Assembly (NCBI RefSeq): GCF_020103695.1
Contig: NZ_JAHXBF010000006.1
Location: 62,001 to 126,000, forward strand
Length of the DNA: 64,000 nucleotides
Source of the DNA: Hyalangium versicolor
GTDB lineage: Bacteria > Myxococcota > Myxococcia > Myxococcales > Myxococcaceae
Direction: 5' to 3'
Numbering within the stretch: position 1 is the stretch's first letter; each line of letters opens with the position of its first letter. The notes beneath the pieces were generated by a model. The model saw only the letters and a list, made by a program, of their open reading frames with translations. It was not told where the DNA came from and searched no databases. Shown one piece after another: positions 42,418-51,399 of this stretch. Made by a program: the position numbers and the translations under genes.

Positions 42418-43968
42418 ATGGAAGCCTTCCTCTCCCGCACACCCGTGTTCCTTGTGCTGCTGAGCGGCGTGGTGATGGCCACGCTCGGGCTGCTCGTCCT
42501 GTTCCCGGCGGTGGCGGCGCTGCCCATGATGGCGGCCATGCTGCTCTGGGTGCTGGCCAAGGTGCCGGTGCGCTACCCCGTCCTCACCCTGCTCGCCATC
42601 CTCCTCATCATCGACTGCGCCGTGGAGGTGCCGTACTCGGGCCACTGGAGCTCACCCGTCTCCTTCATTGGCCGGCTGTTCTTCATCAACCTCAACGTCG
42701 TCACCGGCGTGCCCGGCCTGGGCTTCACGCTCATCGACCTGGCGGTGTTCGGGCTGATCGCCCTCTACATCTACCGCCAGGCCATGGGGCTGAAGACGGA
42801 CGAGAAGATGACGCGGCTGCCCCGCCCGCTGATCATGTCGCTCCTGCTCATCCTGGCGACCATCACCTGGATGTACGTGTGGGGCGTGGCACGCGGCGGA
42901 GACGGACGCCCGGCGAAGTGGCAGCTCCAGAAGCTGCTGCTCATGCCGATGTTCGTGCTCCTCTTCAACGTCTCCATCAGGGGGCCCGAGGACTTCCGGC
43001 TGCTGGCGAAGATCATCGTCGGCGCCGCCTTCACCAAGGCGTTCCTGGGCGCCTTCTTCATCGTCTTCATCGCCCGGCCCCAGGGGCTCTACACCGAGTA
43101 CGCCACCACGCACTCGGACACGATGATCTACGTCGCGGGGCTGGCCATCGCCCTGGCCCAGTGGACCGAGGAGCCCACCTGGAAGAACTTCCGGCGCATG
43201 GTGATCATCGCCAGCGTCATCCTCATGGGCATGAGCTACAACGACCGCCGCCTGGCGTACGCCAGCTTTGATCAGGCCGTGATCGCCATGTTCCTGATCA
43301 GCCCGATGACACGGGTGAAGCGCTATGTCACGCGCGCGTGCCTCGCCATGTCGCCGCTGATCCTCGCCTATATCGTCATCGGCTGGGCCAACCCGACGGG
43401 CATTTTCTCGCCCGTGAACACGATCAAGTCGATGATCGTCGGCGAGCACAACGACACCGGCGAGATGGATTACCGCGACGTGGAGAACTTCAACCTCATT
43501 TCCACCTGGCAGAGGAACCCTCTTCTGGGCACGGGCTATGGCCACGGCTTCGACGAAGTGATGAAGCTCGCGGACATCTCGCACCTGTTCGAGGACTACC
43601 TCTATCACCCGCACAACTCGGTGCTGGGCCTGCTCGCCTTCGGCGGCGTGGTGGGCTTCACCGGGGTGTGGCTGTTCGTGGCCCTCACCGTCTACTTCGC
43701 CGTGCGCTCCTACAACCGCACGCGCATCCCGCACTGGCGCGCGGCAGCCATGGTCGTGGTCGCCATCGTCTTCGCGTACATCAACCAGTGCTTCGGAGAC
43801 ATGGGCATCACCAGCTGGTACGCGATGATCCTCATGGCCCTGGCCGTCACCGTCTCGGGCAAGCTGGGCACCCTCACCGGAGCCTGGGCCCCGGTGGCTT
43901 CGCCTACCCCCACGGAGCGTGCACCCTTGCTGGGATCGTCGGTGCAGGAAGGAGCTGAGCGCACATGA
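42418..43968 (+). CDS. wzy: Wzy-type polysaccharide polymerase (O-antigen ligase-like)
   Basis: 516 residues with about 11 membrane helices. The large periplasmic loop near the C-terminal half contains NLISTWQRNPLLGTGYGHGF and the Wzy_C signature LYHPHNSVLGLLAFGGVVG. It joins repeat units on the outer face of the inner membrane. The stop TGA overlaps the next start as ATGA at 43965, so it is translationally coupled to the downstream Wze-like gene. Start ATG 42418 lies 31 bp after epsU. Confidence 0.92.
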   Translation: MEAFLSRTPVFLVLLSGVVMATLGLLVLFPAVAALPMMAAMLLWVLAKVPVRYPVLTLLAILLIIDCAVEVPYSGHWSSPVSFIGRLFFINLNVVTGVPGLGFTLIDLAVFGLIALYIYRQAMGLKTDEKMTRLPRPLIMSLLLILATITWMYVWGVARGGDGRPAKWQLQKLLLMPMFVLLFNVSIRGPEDFRLLAKIIVGAAFTKAFLGAFFIVFIARPQGLYTEYATTHSDTMIYVAGLAIALAQWTEEPTWKNFRRMVIIASVILMGMSYNDRRLAYASFDQAVIAMFLISPMTRVKRYVTRACLAMSPLILAYIVIGWANPTGIFSPVNTIKSMIVGEHNDTGEMDYRDVENFNLISTWQRNPLLGTGYGHGFDEVMKLADISHLFEDYLYHPHNSVLGLLAFGGVVGFTGVWLFVALTVYFAVRSYNRTRIPHWRAAAMVVVAIVFAYINQCFGDMGITSWYAMILMALAVTVSGKLGTLTGAWAPVASPTPTERAPLLGSSVQEGAERT

Positions 43969-44714
43969 GCCGCAAAGGAGCGCGTTCAGCACGAGCGGAA
44001 AGGCGGGCTCTGTCTGTTGAATCGCATGATCCTGCCCCAGGGGCACCACTGGGCAGCAGCCCGAAAATGAGTAGACTGGATCTGTCTATGTACGAGCCGA
44101 CTGACAATTCGGGAGCTGGCTCGCCTCCGAGAGGAGGCGACGGGAACGGCGGCAAGCCGGGACCGGGTCGTCCGCGCCCCTGGTCTGTCGTCCGGGGCAC
44201 GCCGACGCCGGTGCCCATCGCTCCGGAAGAGCCCTCCTACAACGAAGTCATTCCCAGCTCCGCGCCTCCGCCGGAGCCCATTCCCACCGAGCTGCTCCAC
44301 CTGTGGACGCTGCTCACCCAGCGCGAGAAGTGGAACTCGCTGGTGGTGGTGCCGGCGCAGCCGGGGGCCTCGGGCCTCATGGCCGCGCGTGCCATCGTCG
44401 AGGTGGGCAGCCAGTACCGTGAGCGCCCCATCCGCCTCATCGACGCCGAGGGGCTGCCTCCTGGAGCGGGCTCGCGTCTGGTGCGGGACATGAAGGCCTT
44501 CATCGAGCAGGGCGGCATGGTCGTCTGCTGCATCGACTCGGTGCTCACCAACCCCGTGGGCCTCGAGGTGGCGCTGGCCGCCGAGCGCGCGCTGCTGTGC
44601 GTGCCGCTGGGCTCCACGCAGTTCTCCGCGGCGCGCAGCACGCTGGAGTTGATCGGCAAGGCGCGCTTCCTGGGCAGCGTCACGCTGCAGCAACGGGTGG
44701 GGAGCAGGAAGTGA
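43965..44714 (+). CDS. Degenerate Wze/CpsD-like P-loop protein of the exopolysaccharide locus
   Basis: 249 residues; start ATG 43965 (ATGA overlap), GGAAGGAG upstream. Residues 1-110 are Gly/Pro-rich and disordered. Residues 111-245 have the fold order of a bacterial tyrosine kinase: VVVPAQPGASGLMAAR (130-142) lines up with Walker A, but the Lys of GxGKS is absent; RLIDAEGL (157-164) is the A' strand; MVVCCIDS (185-192) is a Walker B-like strand, and LLCVPLGSTQFSAARSTLEL then GSVTLQ finish the sheet. There is no C-terminal Tyr cluster (QQRVGSRK). It should not bind ATP normally, but may dock on EpsV as an adaptor. Confidence 0.78.
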   Translation: MSRKGARSARAERRALSVESHDPAPGAPLGSSPKMSRLDLSMYEPTDNSGAGSPPRGGDGNGGKPGPGRPRPWSVVRGTPTPVPIAPEEPSYNEVIPSSAPPPEPIPTELLHLWTLLTQREKWNSLVVVPAQPGASGLMAARAIVEVGSQYRERPIRLIDAEGLPPGAGSRLVRDMKAFIEQGGMVVCCIDSVLTNPVGLEVALAAERALLCVPLGSTQFSAARSTLELIGKARFLGSVTLQQRVGSRK

Positions 44715-45814
44715 GCGACTCCCCCTCGGCGGGCTCGGATGCTCCGCCGCGGAACAAAGCACAGCGGCCTCGGGTGAGCGTGGTGATGGCCACGTACAAC
44801 CGGCTGGCCCTGCTCCCGCGGCTCCTCAAACAGCTCGCGCAGCAGACGCTGCCTCCCAGCGACTACGAAGTCGTGGTGGTGGATGACGGCTCCAAGGAGC
44901 CGGCGCAGGGGCCCCTGGAGGCGCTGGCTCGCGAGCTCCCGTACGCGCTGCGCGTGGAGACGCAGAAGAACGCGGGCGCGGCGGCGGCCCGGCACCGCGG
45001 CGTGCTCGCGGCTCACGGCGACGTCGTCATCATCACCGACGATGACATGCAGGTGCCGGAGGACTTCGTCCAGCGGCACCTGGAGCAGCACCCGCCGGGC
45101 TCGCGCCACGTGGTGCTGGGGCGCATCGATCCGGATCCGGCCATCGACGACATGCCGCTCTTCGAGCGCTGGTACGCGTACCTGCACGACAGACTGGCGC
45201 GCCGGCTCCACGAGGAGGGCGCCCACGGGTGGAACCTGTACACGGGCAACGTGTCGTTCCGCCGTGAGGACTACGTGGCGGTGGGCGGGTTCGATCCGAA
45301 GCTGAAGCAGTCCGAGGATATTGAACTGGGCATCCGGCTGGAGAAGGCGGGTTGCCAGGTGCGCTTCTGCAACGACTCGTACGTGCTCCACGGCTCGGAC
45401 CACACGAGCTTCGAGAAGTGGCTGGCGCGGGCGCACCGCTACGGAATCATGGACTCGCGGCTGGCCGATCGGCACTCGGACGTGCCGCAGGTGGATCCGT
45501 GGCGGATGCTCTTCGAGATGAACGCGCTGGCCCGGCCGCTGCTGGCCACGGCGGTGGCGCTGCCCGGGCCGACCAAGCCAGTGACGGACGCGCTGATGGG
45601 CGCGGCGAAGCTGGCGGACCGGCTGGGGCTCGAGCAAGTGGCCTTCAAGAGCACCTCGGTGGCGTACACGATGGAGTACCTGCGCGGCGCGCGTGCGGAA
45701 GCGGGCTCGTGGCGGGAAGTGGCCCGGCGCATCGCGCGTTACCGGCAGGCGTCCACCCAGGCGGGAGCTGGTGCCGGGCAGGGCGCGGAGAAGGACTCGA
45801 GCGGAGAGCCATGA
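44711..45814 (+). CDS. Family 2 glycosyltransferase
   Basis: 367 residues from GTG 44711, overlapping the preceding stop as GTGA. The GT-A core is VSVVMATYNRLALLPRLLKQ, VVVVDDGSKEPAQGPLEALA, IITDDDMQVPEDFVQRHLEQ (DxD), WNLYTGNVSFRREDYVAVGG (acceptor loop) and SEDIELGIRLEKAGCQVRFC. No membrane helix. It probably adds an internal sugar of the repeat unit on the cytoplasmic side. It ends with a TGA that overlaps the start of the GH44 lipoprotein. It may correspond to the EpsD/EpsE type enzymes of M. xanthus, which I cannot tell apart here. Confidence 0.9.
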   Translation: MSDSPSAGSDAPPRNKAQRPRVSVVMATYNRLALLPRLLKQLAQQTLPPSDYEVVVVDDGSKEPAQGPLEALARELPYALRVETQKNAGAAAARHRGVLAAHGDVVIITDDDMQVPEDFVQRHLEQHPPGSRHVVLGRIDPDPAIDDMPLFERWYAYLHDRLARRLHEEGAHGWNLYTGNVSFRREDYVAVGGFDPKLKQSEDIELGIRLEKAGCQVRFCNDSYVLHGSDHTSFEKWLARAHRYGIMDSRLADRHSDVPQVDPWRMLFEMNALARPLLATAVALPGPTKPVTDALMGAAKLADRLGLEQVAFKSTSVAYTMEYLRGARAEAGSWREVARRIARYRQASTQAGAGAGQGAEKDSSGEP

Positions 45815-48555
45815 GACACGGAACCGGAGGGCGCCGCGGACAGGGCCTGACCGGAAGCAGCAGGATGGACCCGAGGCCGTGGGTGGCCTTGCTGGTGACG
45901 TGCGCCGCGCTGCTGTCGGCTTGTGAGAGCGATGGGCCGCGCATGGCGGCTCCGATGCCCGCGAAGGCGCCCGAAGCCGCGCCCCGGCCGAGCCTCACGC
46001 TGGAATTGCAACAGGTCATCTACCAGGACGGCGTGAAGCCGGGCTGGGAGGACGCGGGCTGGTCCGAGCGCGAGGTGCGTGCGGGGCCCGCGAAGGTGAT
46101 CATGGCGGACATGGGCGGGTGGATGCTGAAGCACGCCGGTCCGCTCAAGGGCCGCTTCGGTGGCCTGGCGCTCCGCTACAAGGCTCCGAGCGGCTTCGGC
46201 GAGTTCCTGGAGGTCCGTCTGGACTCCGAGGGCAAGACGGCATTTCCGCGCGTACGGGTGAACGCGCGCCACGTGCTCGCGCAGGACGGCGACTGGGTGC
46301 AGTTGCTGATCCCCATGAGCGAGCTGAACCCGGACGCCAAGCCCTTCGATCGCGTGGTGCTCCGGGCGCACAAGAAGGTGGGCTCGGACTGGGTGGAGTT
46401 GGATCAGTTGGGGCTCACGCACCCCGGGGCGATGATGGCCGAGACGGGCTCGGGAGCGGCCTCGCTGACGCTGGTAGAGGTGGCATACCAGTCCGGCCTC
46501 AAGCCCGGCTGGGAGGCCGCGGGCTGGACCGAGCGCCAACTGGAGATGGGCGGCCCGGCGAAGGTGATGATGGAGGGGCTGGGAGGCTGGTCGCTGCGCC
46601 GGATGCAGCCGCTGGAGGGCCGCTTCGCGGGCCTGGCGTTCCGGTACAAGGCTCCGCCCGAATATGGGCAGTTCCTCGAGGTGCGGTTGGACTCCGGGGA
46701 CAAGACGGTGTTCCCGCGGGTGCGCATCGAGGCCCGGCACATGGTGAGCCGCCAGGAGGACTGGGTGCAGGTGCTGGTGCCCTGGGCGGAGCTGAATCCG
46801 AAGATGGAGCGCTTCGATCGCGTCATCATGCGCGCGCACAAGAAGGTCGGCACCGAGTGGGTGCAGTTGGATGCGCTCGGCTTCACGAGCGGAGAGGCCA
46901 CGGCGATGGGCACCCCGGCCGAGGGCATGGTGCGCACTCCGATGGGGCCCCCGAAGCCCGCGAGCCTGGCGGTGGACTGCACGGCGCCGGGGTACTCGAT
47001 CAGCCCGCGGATCTACGGCATCGCGTTCAATGCGCTGAAGGAAGGCAAGGGCACGGATCAATGGGAGATGGGGGCCACGGTGCGCCGCTGGGGCGGCAAC
47101 CCCACGAGCCGCTACAACTGGAAGTTGAACGCCTGGAACACGGCCAACGACTGGTTCTTCCGAAACACCGCGCCCGGAGACAATGCGCAGTTCGGCTATG
47201 ACGAGTTCCTCATGGCCAGCCGGGCCCACGGGATGGATTCCGCGCTCACGTTGCCCCTGATCGGCTGGGTGGCCAAGGACACGCGCTCGGTGAGCTTCCC
47301 GCTGGCGAAGTTCGGCCCGCAGCAGCAGATGGATCCGGAAGTGAAGGAGGCCGGCAATGGCCGCTCCTCCTCGGGCAACGAACTGACGCCGCTGTCTCCC
47401 ACGCAGACGAGCGTGCCGGCCCCGCCCGAGTTCATCGGCGAGTGGGTCCGCTCCCTGCGCCAGAAGGACATGTCGCGCGGGCGCAGCGTGCAGATGTACT
47501 TCCTCGACAATGAGCCGATGCTGTGGAACTCGACGCATCGGGACGTGCACCCGGCGCCCACCACGTACGACGAGCTGCTGGAGCGCACCATCTCCTACGG
47601 CACGGCGGTGCGCGAAGCGGATCCGGACGCGGTCATCGCCGGACCGGCGGAGTGGGGCTGGACGGCCTACTTCCGTTCTGCGGCGGACGTGGCCAAGGGC
47701 GCCTCGGCGGATGCGGACCGCAAGGCTCACGGCAACATGCCGCTGCTGCCCTGGTACCTGCGCAAGTTGCGCGAGCACGAAAAGAAGACGGGCGTGCGCC
47801 TGCTCGACGTGCTGGACGTGCACTTCTACCCGCAACAGGAAGGCGTCTCCTTCGACAAGGGCGAGAAGACGGATCCAGAGACGGCGGCGCTGCGCATCCG
47901 CTCCACGCGCGCGCTGTGGGACTCCAACTACAAGGACGAGTCGTGGATTGGAGAGCCCGTGCGGCTCATCCCCCGGCTCAAGAAGATGGTGGAGGAGAAC
48001 TACCCGGGGCGTGGCCTCGCCATCGGCGAGTACAACTTCGGCGCCGCCCGGCACATGAGCGGCGGGCTGGCCCAGGCCGAGGCCCTCGGCCGCTTCGCGG
48101 AGGGTGGACTCACCGCGGCCTTCTACTTCACCTACCCGCCGGCCCGCAGCCCCGCCTGGTGGGCGTTCCGCGCCTACCGCAACTTCGACGGGCAGGGCGG
48201 CAGCTTCCAGAACACGTATGTCCCCTCGAGCGCAGGGGAAGGCACCTCGCTCTTCTCCTCTCGCAGCGACGATGGGCGGCGCGTGGTGGCCGTGGCCCTC
48301 AACCTGGAGCCGGACACGGCTCGCAATGCCCGGGTGGACCTGAAGGGCTGCGGCATGCTGAAGGGCGCCCGGGTGTTGACGTACGCGGGTGAGGCCAACG
48401 GCTTCTCCGAGCGCCCCGCCACCGCGGTGAGCGCCGGCATGCTGGAGGCGCAGCTGCCGCCCTACTCCATCACGGTGCTGGACTTGACGCTGGAGCCGTC
48501 GAAGCCACCCGCGAAGGCTCCGCAGGCGAAGGGCCGGCGGCCAGACGCTCCTTGA
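45811..48555 (+). CDS. GH44 family glycoside hydrolase lipoprotein with two tandem N-terminal modules
   Basis: 914 residues from ATG 45811 (ATGA overlap); a second Met at 45865 is possible. The lipobox is CAALLSAC (Cys 38). Residues 64-205 and 221-360 are two clear copies of one beta-rich module (KPGWEDAGWSERE and KPGWEAAGWTERQ; FLEVRLDSEGKTAFPRVRV and FLEVRLDSGDKTVFPRVRI; VVLRAHKKVGSDWVELDQLG). The rest is a GH44 barrel with acid/base Glu 568 in YFLDNEPMLW and nucleophile Glu 740 in AIGEYNFGAARH. The family cuts beta-glucan or xyloglucan-like backbones. Corresponds in place to EpsB of M. xanthus; it may trim or process the exported polymer. Its last 86 bp overlap a convergent gene. Confidence 0.9.
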   Translation: MRHGTGGRRGQGLTGSSRMDPRPWVALLVTCAALLSACESDGPRMAAPMPAKAPEAAPRPSLTLELQQVIYQDGVKPGWEDAGWSEREVRAGPAKVIMADMGGWMLKHAGPLKGRFGGLALRYKAPSGFGEFLEVRLDSEGKTAFPRVRVNARHVLAQDGDWVQLLIPMSELNPDAKPFDRVVLRAHKKVGSDWVELDQLGLTHPGAMMAETGSGAASLTLVEVAYQSGLKPGWEAAGWTERQLEMGGPAKVMMEGLGGWSLRRMQPLEGRFAGLAFRYKAPPEYGQFLEVRLDSGDKTVFPRVRIEARHMVSRQEDWVQVLVPWAELNPKMERFDRVIMRAHKKVGTEWVQLDALGFTSGEATAMGTPAEGMVRTPMGPPKPASLAVDCTAPGYSISPRIYGIAFNALKEGKGTDQWEMGATVRRWGGNPTSRYNWKLNAWNTANDWFFRNTAPGDNAQFGYDEFLMASRAHGMDSALTLPLIGWVAKDTRSVSFPLAKFGPQQQMDPEVKEAGNGRSSSGNELTPLSPTQTSVPAPPEFIGEWVRSLRQKDMSRGRSVQMYFLDNEPMLWNSTHRDVHPAPTTYDELLERTISYGTAVREADPDAVIAGPAEWGWTAYFRSAADVAKGASADADRKAHGNMPLLPWYLRKLREHEKKTGVRLLDVLDVHFYPQQEGVSFDKGEKTDPETAALRIRSTRALWDSNYKDESWIGEPVRLIPRLKKMVEENYPGRGLAIGEYNFGAARHMSGGLAQAEALGRFAEGGLTAAFYFTYPPARSPAWWAFRAYRNFDGQGGSFQNTYVPSSAGEGTSLFSSRSDDGRRVVAVALNLEPDTARNARVDLKGCGMLKGARVLTYAGEANGFSERPATAVSAGMLEAQLPPYSITVLDLTLEPSKPPAKAPQAKGRRPDAP

Positions 48556-49594
48556 GGCGCAGGAAGCGGCTCTCGAAGTAGCGGTAGCTCAGGCCCGCCA
48601 TCACCACCGTCAGCGCCAGGGTGAGCGCGAAGTTCACCTCGAAGCCCTGGCCCGGCACCGCCCGGCGCACCACGTTCAGCGCCAGCATGTGCATCAGGTA
48701 GATGCCGTAGCTGATCAGCCCGATGTAGCGCACCGGCCGCAGCGCGAGCACGGGCATGAGCCAGTGGTCCGTGCGGATACAGGTGGCCGTCACCAGCCCC
48801 GCCATCAGGCTCGAGGTGAGCCAGAAGGGCGTGCCGTTCGTCCCCACCGCCAGCAGCACCAGGACCATCATCAGCGGCGCGGCCCACGCAGGGCCGAGCA
48901 TGCGGTACACCCAGGAGAAGCCTCGGCGCGAGTGGACCGCATAGGCCGCCAGGCACCCCATGCAGATGGAGGGCGAGAAGCTGGCCAGGATGCGCACCGA
49001 GAGCACCGATTCATCCAGCATCCCCGCCTCCACCGCCCACGGCGCCCAGACGGCGATGATCAGCAGCCCCGTCATGAAGAACACCGCGCCCCAGCGGTGC
49101 GCCAGCCGCATGACGCCGGGCCACAGCAGGTAGAACTGCTCCTCGGTGGCCAGCGACCAGGCGAAGTAGAAGATGATTCGCTTGTCTGGTTCGAGCATGA
49201 CGAACCAGTTGGACGTGTACGTGAGGAAGGCAGGCAGGTTGCGGAAGAAATCCGCCTTCTCCGAGCCGCCCTTCTCGAACAGCAGCGTGAGCACCACGTA
49301 CGCACCGAGCACCGCGTAATACAGCGGGAAGATGCGCAGCGCGCGCCGGCCGTAGAAGCGCGCCAGCGAGATGTGCCCGTGCGTGTCCGTCTCTCGCAGC
49401 AGCAGCGAGGTGATCAGGAAACCGCTGATGGCGAAGAAGAGCGACACACCCAGGTAGCCTCGGCCCAGAAAGCCCGAGTGGTGTCCCGACACGTGGTAGG
49501 CCACCACGAGCATGATGCTCAGGCAGCGCAGACCGTCGAGCCCCGGGAAGATGCGGGTGCGCAGGAACTGCTCATGGGCGCGGGCGGTATCCAT
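48470..49594 (-). CDS. Acyltransferase family 3 membrane protein
   Basis: About 374 residues from ATG 49594 (MDTARAHEQFLRTRIFPGLD). Ten or so membrane helices; the family signature begins FPGLDGLRCLSIMLVVAYHV SG-type with the catalytic His in YHVSGHH, then GVSLFFAISGFLITSLLLRE and FYGRRALRIFPLYYAVLG. It transfers an acyl (often acetyl) group to a sugar across the inner membrane. It is the last gene of a leftward operon. Its 3' end overlaps the 3' end of the GH44 gene by 86 bp in the opposite direction. An alternative start at 49630 lacks a ribosome site. Confidence 0.9.
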   Translation of the reverse strand: MDTARAHEQFLRTRIFPGLDGLRCLSIMLVVAYHVSGHHSGFLGRGYLGVSLFFAISGFLITSLLLRETDTHGHISLARFYGRRALRIFPLYYAVLGAYVVLTLLFEKGGSEKADFFRNLPAFLTYTSNWFVMLEPDKRIIFYFAWSLATEEQFYLLWPGVMRLAHRWGAVFFMTGLLIIAVWAPWAVEAGMLDESVLSVRILASFSPSICMGCLAAYAVHSRRGFSWVYRMLGPAWAAPLMMVLVLLAVGTNGTPFWLTSSLMAGLVTATCIRTDHWLMPVLALRPVRYIGLISYGIYLMHMLALNVVRRAVPGQGFEVNFALTLALTVVMAGLSYRYFESRFLRLKERLAAGPSPAEPSRVASTAPASSPAP

Positions 49595-49639
49595 CCAGGG
49601 ACAAGGAACGCGCACTTTACAGCGCGCCACAAGGGGGGG

Positions 49640-50428
49640 TCATCCGGAGTGCTCACCACCCTCGGATGCCCGAGGGCCGACCAGGCGCGTTACAGCCACG
49701 TGGGAGAAGAAGACGGGAATTCCCAACAGATACCGTTTGGCCAGACGCTGGGGCTCCAGGTAGAGCCGATACACCCACTCCAAACCCGTGTTTCGCATCA
49801 ACTCCGGAGCCCGGCTTACTTTGCCTCCCAAGAAATCCAGGATGGCACCGCCATTCACGATGAGTACGGGTTGAGACAGGTGCTCGCGCAGCCGGACGGC
49901 GATGTCTTCCTGTTTGGGCATGCCCATGGCGAGGATGATGAGCTCCGGCTTTGTTTCAGCGGCCAGCTCCAGATACTTCTCAGGCGGCGAGAAGCCGTCG
50001 TGGCAGGCCACCACGTTCAAGCCCTCGTCCTCCAGCTTCCGCCGCGCCGTGTCGAGCCAGGGTGAGCGGGTGCCAAACAACCCGGCCCGGCGGCCTCTGT
50101 ACGCGCGGGCAATCTTGGGGATGAAGTCCGTGCCGTTCATGTTCAGGCCGGGCGCGTGTCCGAAGGCCTTCAGCCCCAGCTTCACGCCAATGCCATCGCG
50201 CAGCAGGAGATCCGAGCGCAGCAGGCTCTCCAGCATGCCCGGCGTGTTCCACCCCAGGTTGGCCGCGTGCGCGTTGACGAACGAGACGATGTAGGGCCGC
50301 TCGGGGTGCTGCAGCCGCTCGAGGAGCGCGTCATGGGCCCGCTCGTCTTCGATGAGGTGGATGCGGCGGTGCAGCTCGAGGAAGTCACGCGTGCGTGCGG
50401 CCAGCGTGCGCTCTGGGGTACCCGTCAT
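49640..50428 (-). CDS. WecG/TagA/CpsF family glycosyltransferase
   Basis: 262 residues of the GT26 family. Motifs are YIVSFVNAHAANLGWNTPGM, LLLRDGIGVKLGLKAFGH, GLNMNGTDFIPKIARAYR (TD pair), GLFGTRSPWLDTARRKLE, AMGMPKQEDIAVRLREHL and GAILDFLGGKVSRAPELMRN, then GLEWVYRLYLEPQRLAKRYL. Members transfer N-acetylmannosaminuronic acid or related sugars to lipid-linked intermediates at the inner membrane. The start overlaps the upstream Nudix-GNAT stop by 4 nt. Together with the acyltransferase this suggests a surface glycan that is separate from, or decorates, the exopolysaccharide. Confidence 0.92.
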   Translation of the reverse strand: MTGTPERTLAARTRDFLELHRRIHLIEDERAHDALLERLQHPERPYIVSFVNAHAANLGWNTPGMLESLLRSDLLLRDGIGVKLGLKAFGHAPGLNMNGTDFIPKIARAYRGRRAGLFGTRSPWLDTARRKLEDEGLNVVACHDGFSPPEKYLELAAETKPELIILAMGMPKQEDIAVRLREHLSQPVLIVNGGAILDFLGGKVSRAPELMRNTGLEWVYRLYLEPQRLAKRYLLGIPVFFSHVAVTRLVGPRASEGGEHSG

Positions 50429-51399
50429 GCCTCCTGGCTCCTCCCGCCGGGGAACATAGATGAGCCGAGTGTCTTGCGCATATGGCGGTGAGGGACATTC
50501 ACCTCGGTGAAGGGCTCGCCATACACCTCGTAGCCGAGGCGCTCGTAGAAGGGGACCACGGCGGCCCGGGCGTGCAGGTGCACGTGCGTGAAGCCTTTCC
50601 GCCGCAGCTCTTGCTCCAGCGCCACGACGAGGCGCGCGCCCAGCCCGCGGCCCTGGAGCGACGGGTGCACGGCCATCTGGAAGAGGCGGCCCTTAAGGGC
50701 ATCCTCGGGGTGGAAGAGGACGCAGCCGACCACCTGGGTGCCCTGCTGAGCGACGAGGTGGAGGCTCTCTGCCTCGAAGGGGAAGGTGACGGCCGAGCGA
50801 GGGAAGCCCAGGGGTTCGCGCAGCACGCGGAAGCGCAGCTCCAGCTCCTCGGGGTAGAGGGCGTGCCCGGGTTGGATGAAGTGCAGCGTGGGGGGGGCGC
50901 GGCGCCGGGCAGCCTCGGTGAGGTAGGCACGCACGGGAGAGGACAGCGGCAGTTGGAGCGCGGCGTCCACATCCATGAAGGCGGCCCACACCACCTCGCG
51001 GCGATCGATGGTGACCTGTGGCTCGGCTTCCACCTCCACCTCGACGAAGAAGACGTGGTCGCGCTTGAACTCGTCCCAATCCACCACGTCGTAGGTGGGG
51101 CGCAGTTGAGCGGCGTCGAGCGTGAGGCCGACCTCCTCGCGGAGCTCGCGCAGGCCCGTCTGGACGTGGGACTCGCCAGCATGGGGGCCGCCTCCGGGCA
51201 TGCTGAACTGGCGCTTGTAGGAGTTCTGTAGCAGCAGCACGCGCCGGCCGTGCCACACGCCGACGAAGACGCCTTCAATGGAGGGGCGGCGCACGAACCA
51301 GTACGCCATGGCCAGCGAATAGGCGCCGCGGTACGCCACGCGCAGCAGGGCATCGGTCACCTGTCGTGCCGCCTCGCGGGCCTCGGTCAGGGTGCTCAT
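50425..51399 (-). CDS. Nudix hydrolase-GNAT acetyltransferase fusion
   Basis: 324 residues with two domains. Residues 35-165 form a Nudix fold; the box reads GGGPHAGESHVQTGLRELRE then EVGL. Residues 175-310 form a GNAT domain: AESLHLVAQQGTQVVGCVLF, FQMAVHPSLQGRGLGARLVV (acetyl-CoA loop Q-G-R-G-L-G) and HARAAVVPFYERLGYEVYG. Both have intact key motifs. The two activities may act on a nucleotide-sugar and an amino sugar in glycan synthesis, which is inferred from the WecG neighbour. The gene begins directly after the TonB receptor stop (TGAATG). Confidence 0.9.
   Translation of the reverse strand: MSTLTEAREAARQVTDALLRVAYRGAYSLAMAYWFVRRPSIEGVFVGVWHGRRVLLLQNSYKRQFSMPGGGPHAGESHVQTGLRELREEVGLTLDAAQLRPTYDVVDWDEFKRDHVFFVEVEVEAEPQVTIDRREVVWAAFMDVDAALQLPLSSPVRAYLTEAARRRAPPTLHFIQPGHALYPEELELRFRVLREPLGFPRSAVTFPFEAESLHLVAQQGTQVVGCVLFHPEDALKGRLFQMAVHPSLQGRGLGARLVVALEQELRRKGFTHVHLHARAAVVPFYERLGYEVYGEPFTEVNVPHRHMRKTLGSSMFPGGRSQEA

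Noticed and set aside
45739-48054. 771-residue minus-strand open frame opposite GH44
   Set aside because: Composition is typical of the antisense strand of GC-rich codons, while the plus strand shows a lipobox, repeat modules and GH44 motifs.
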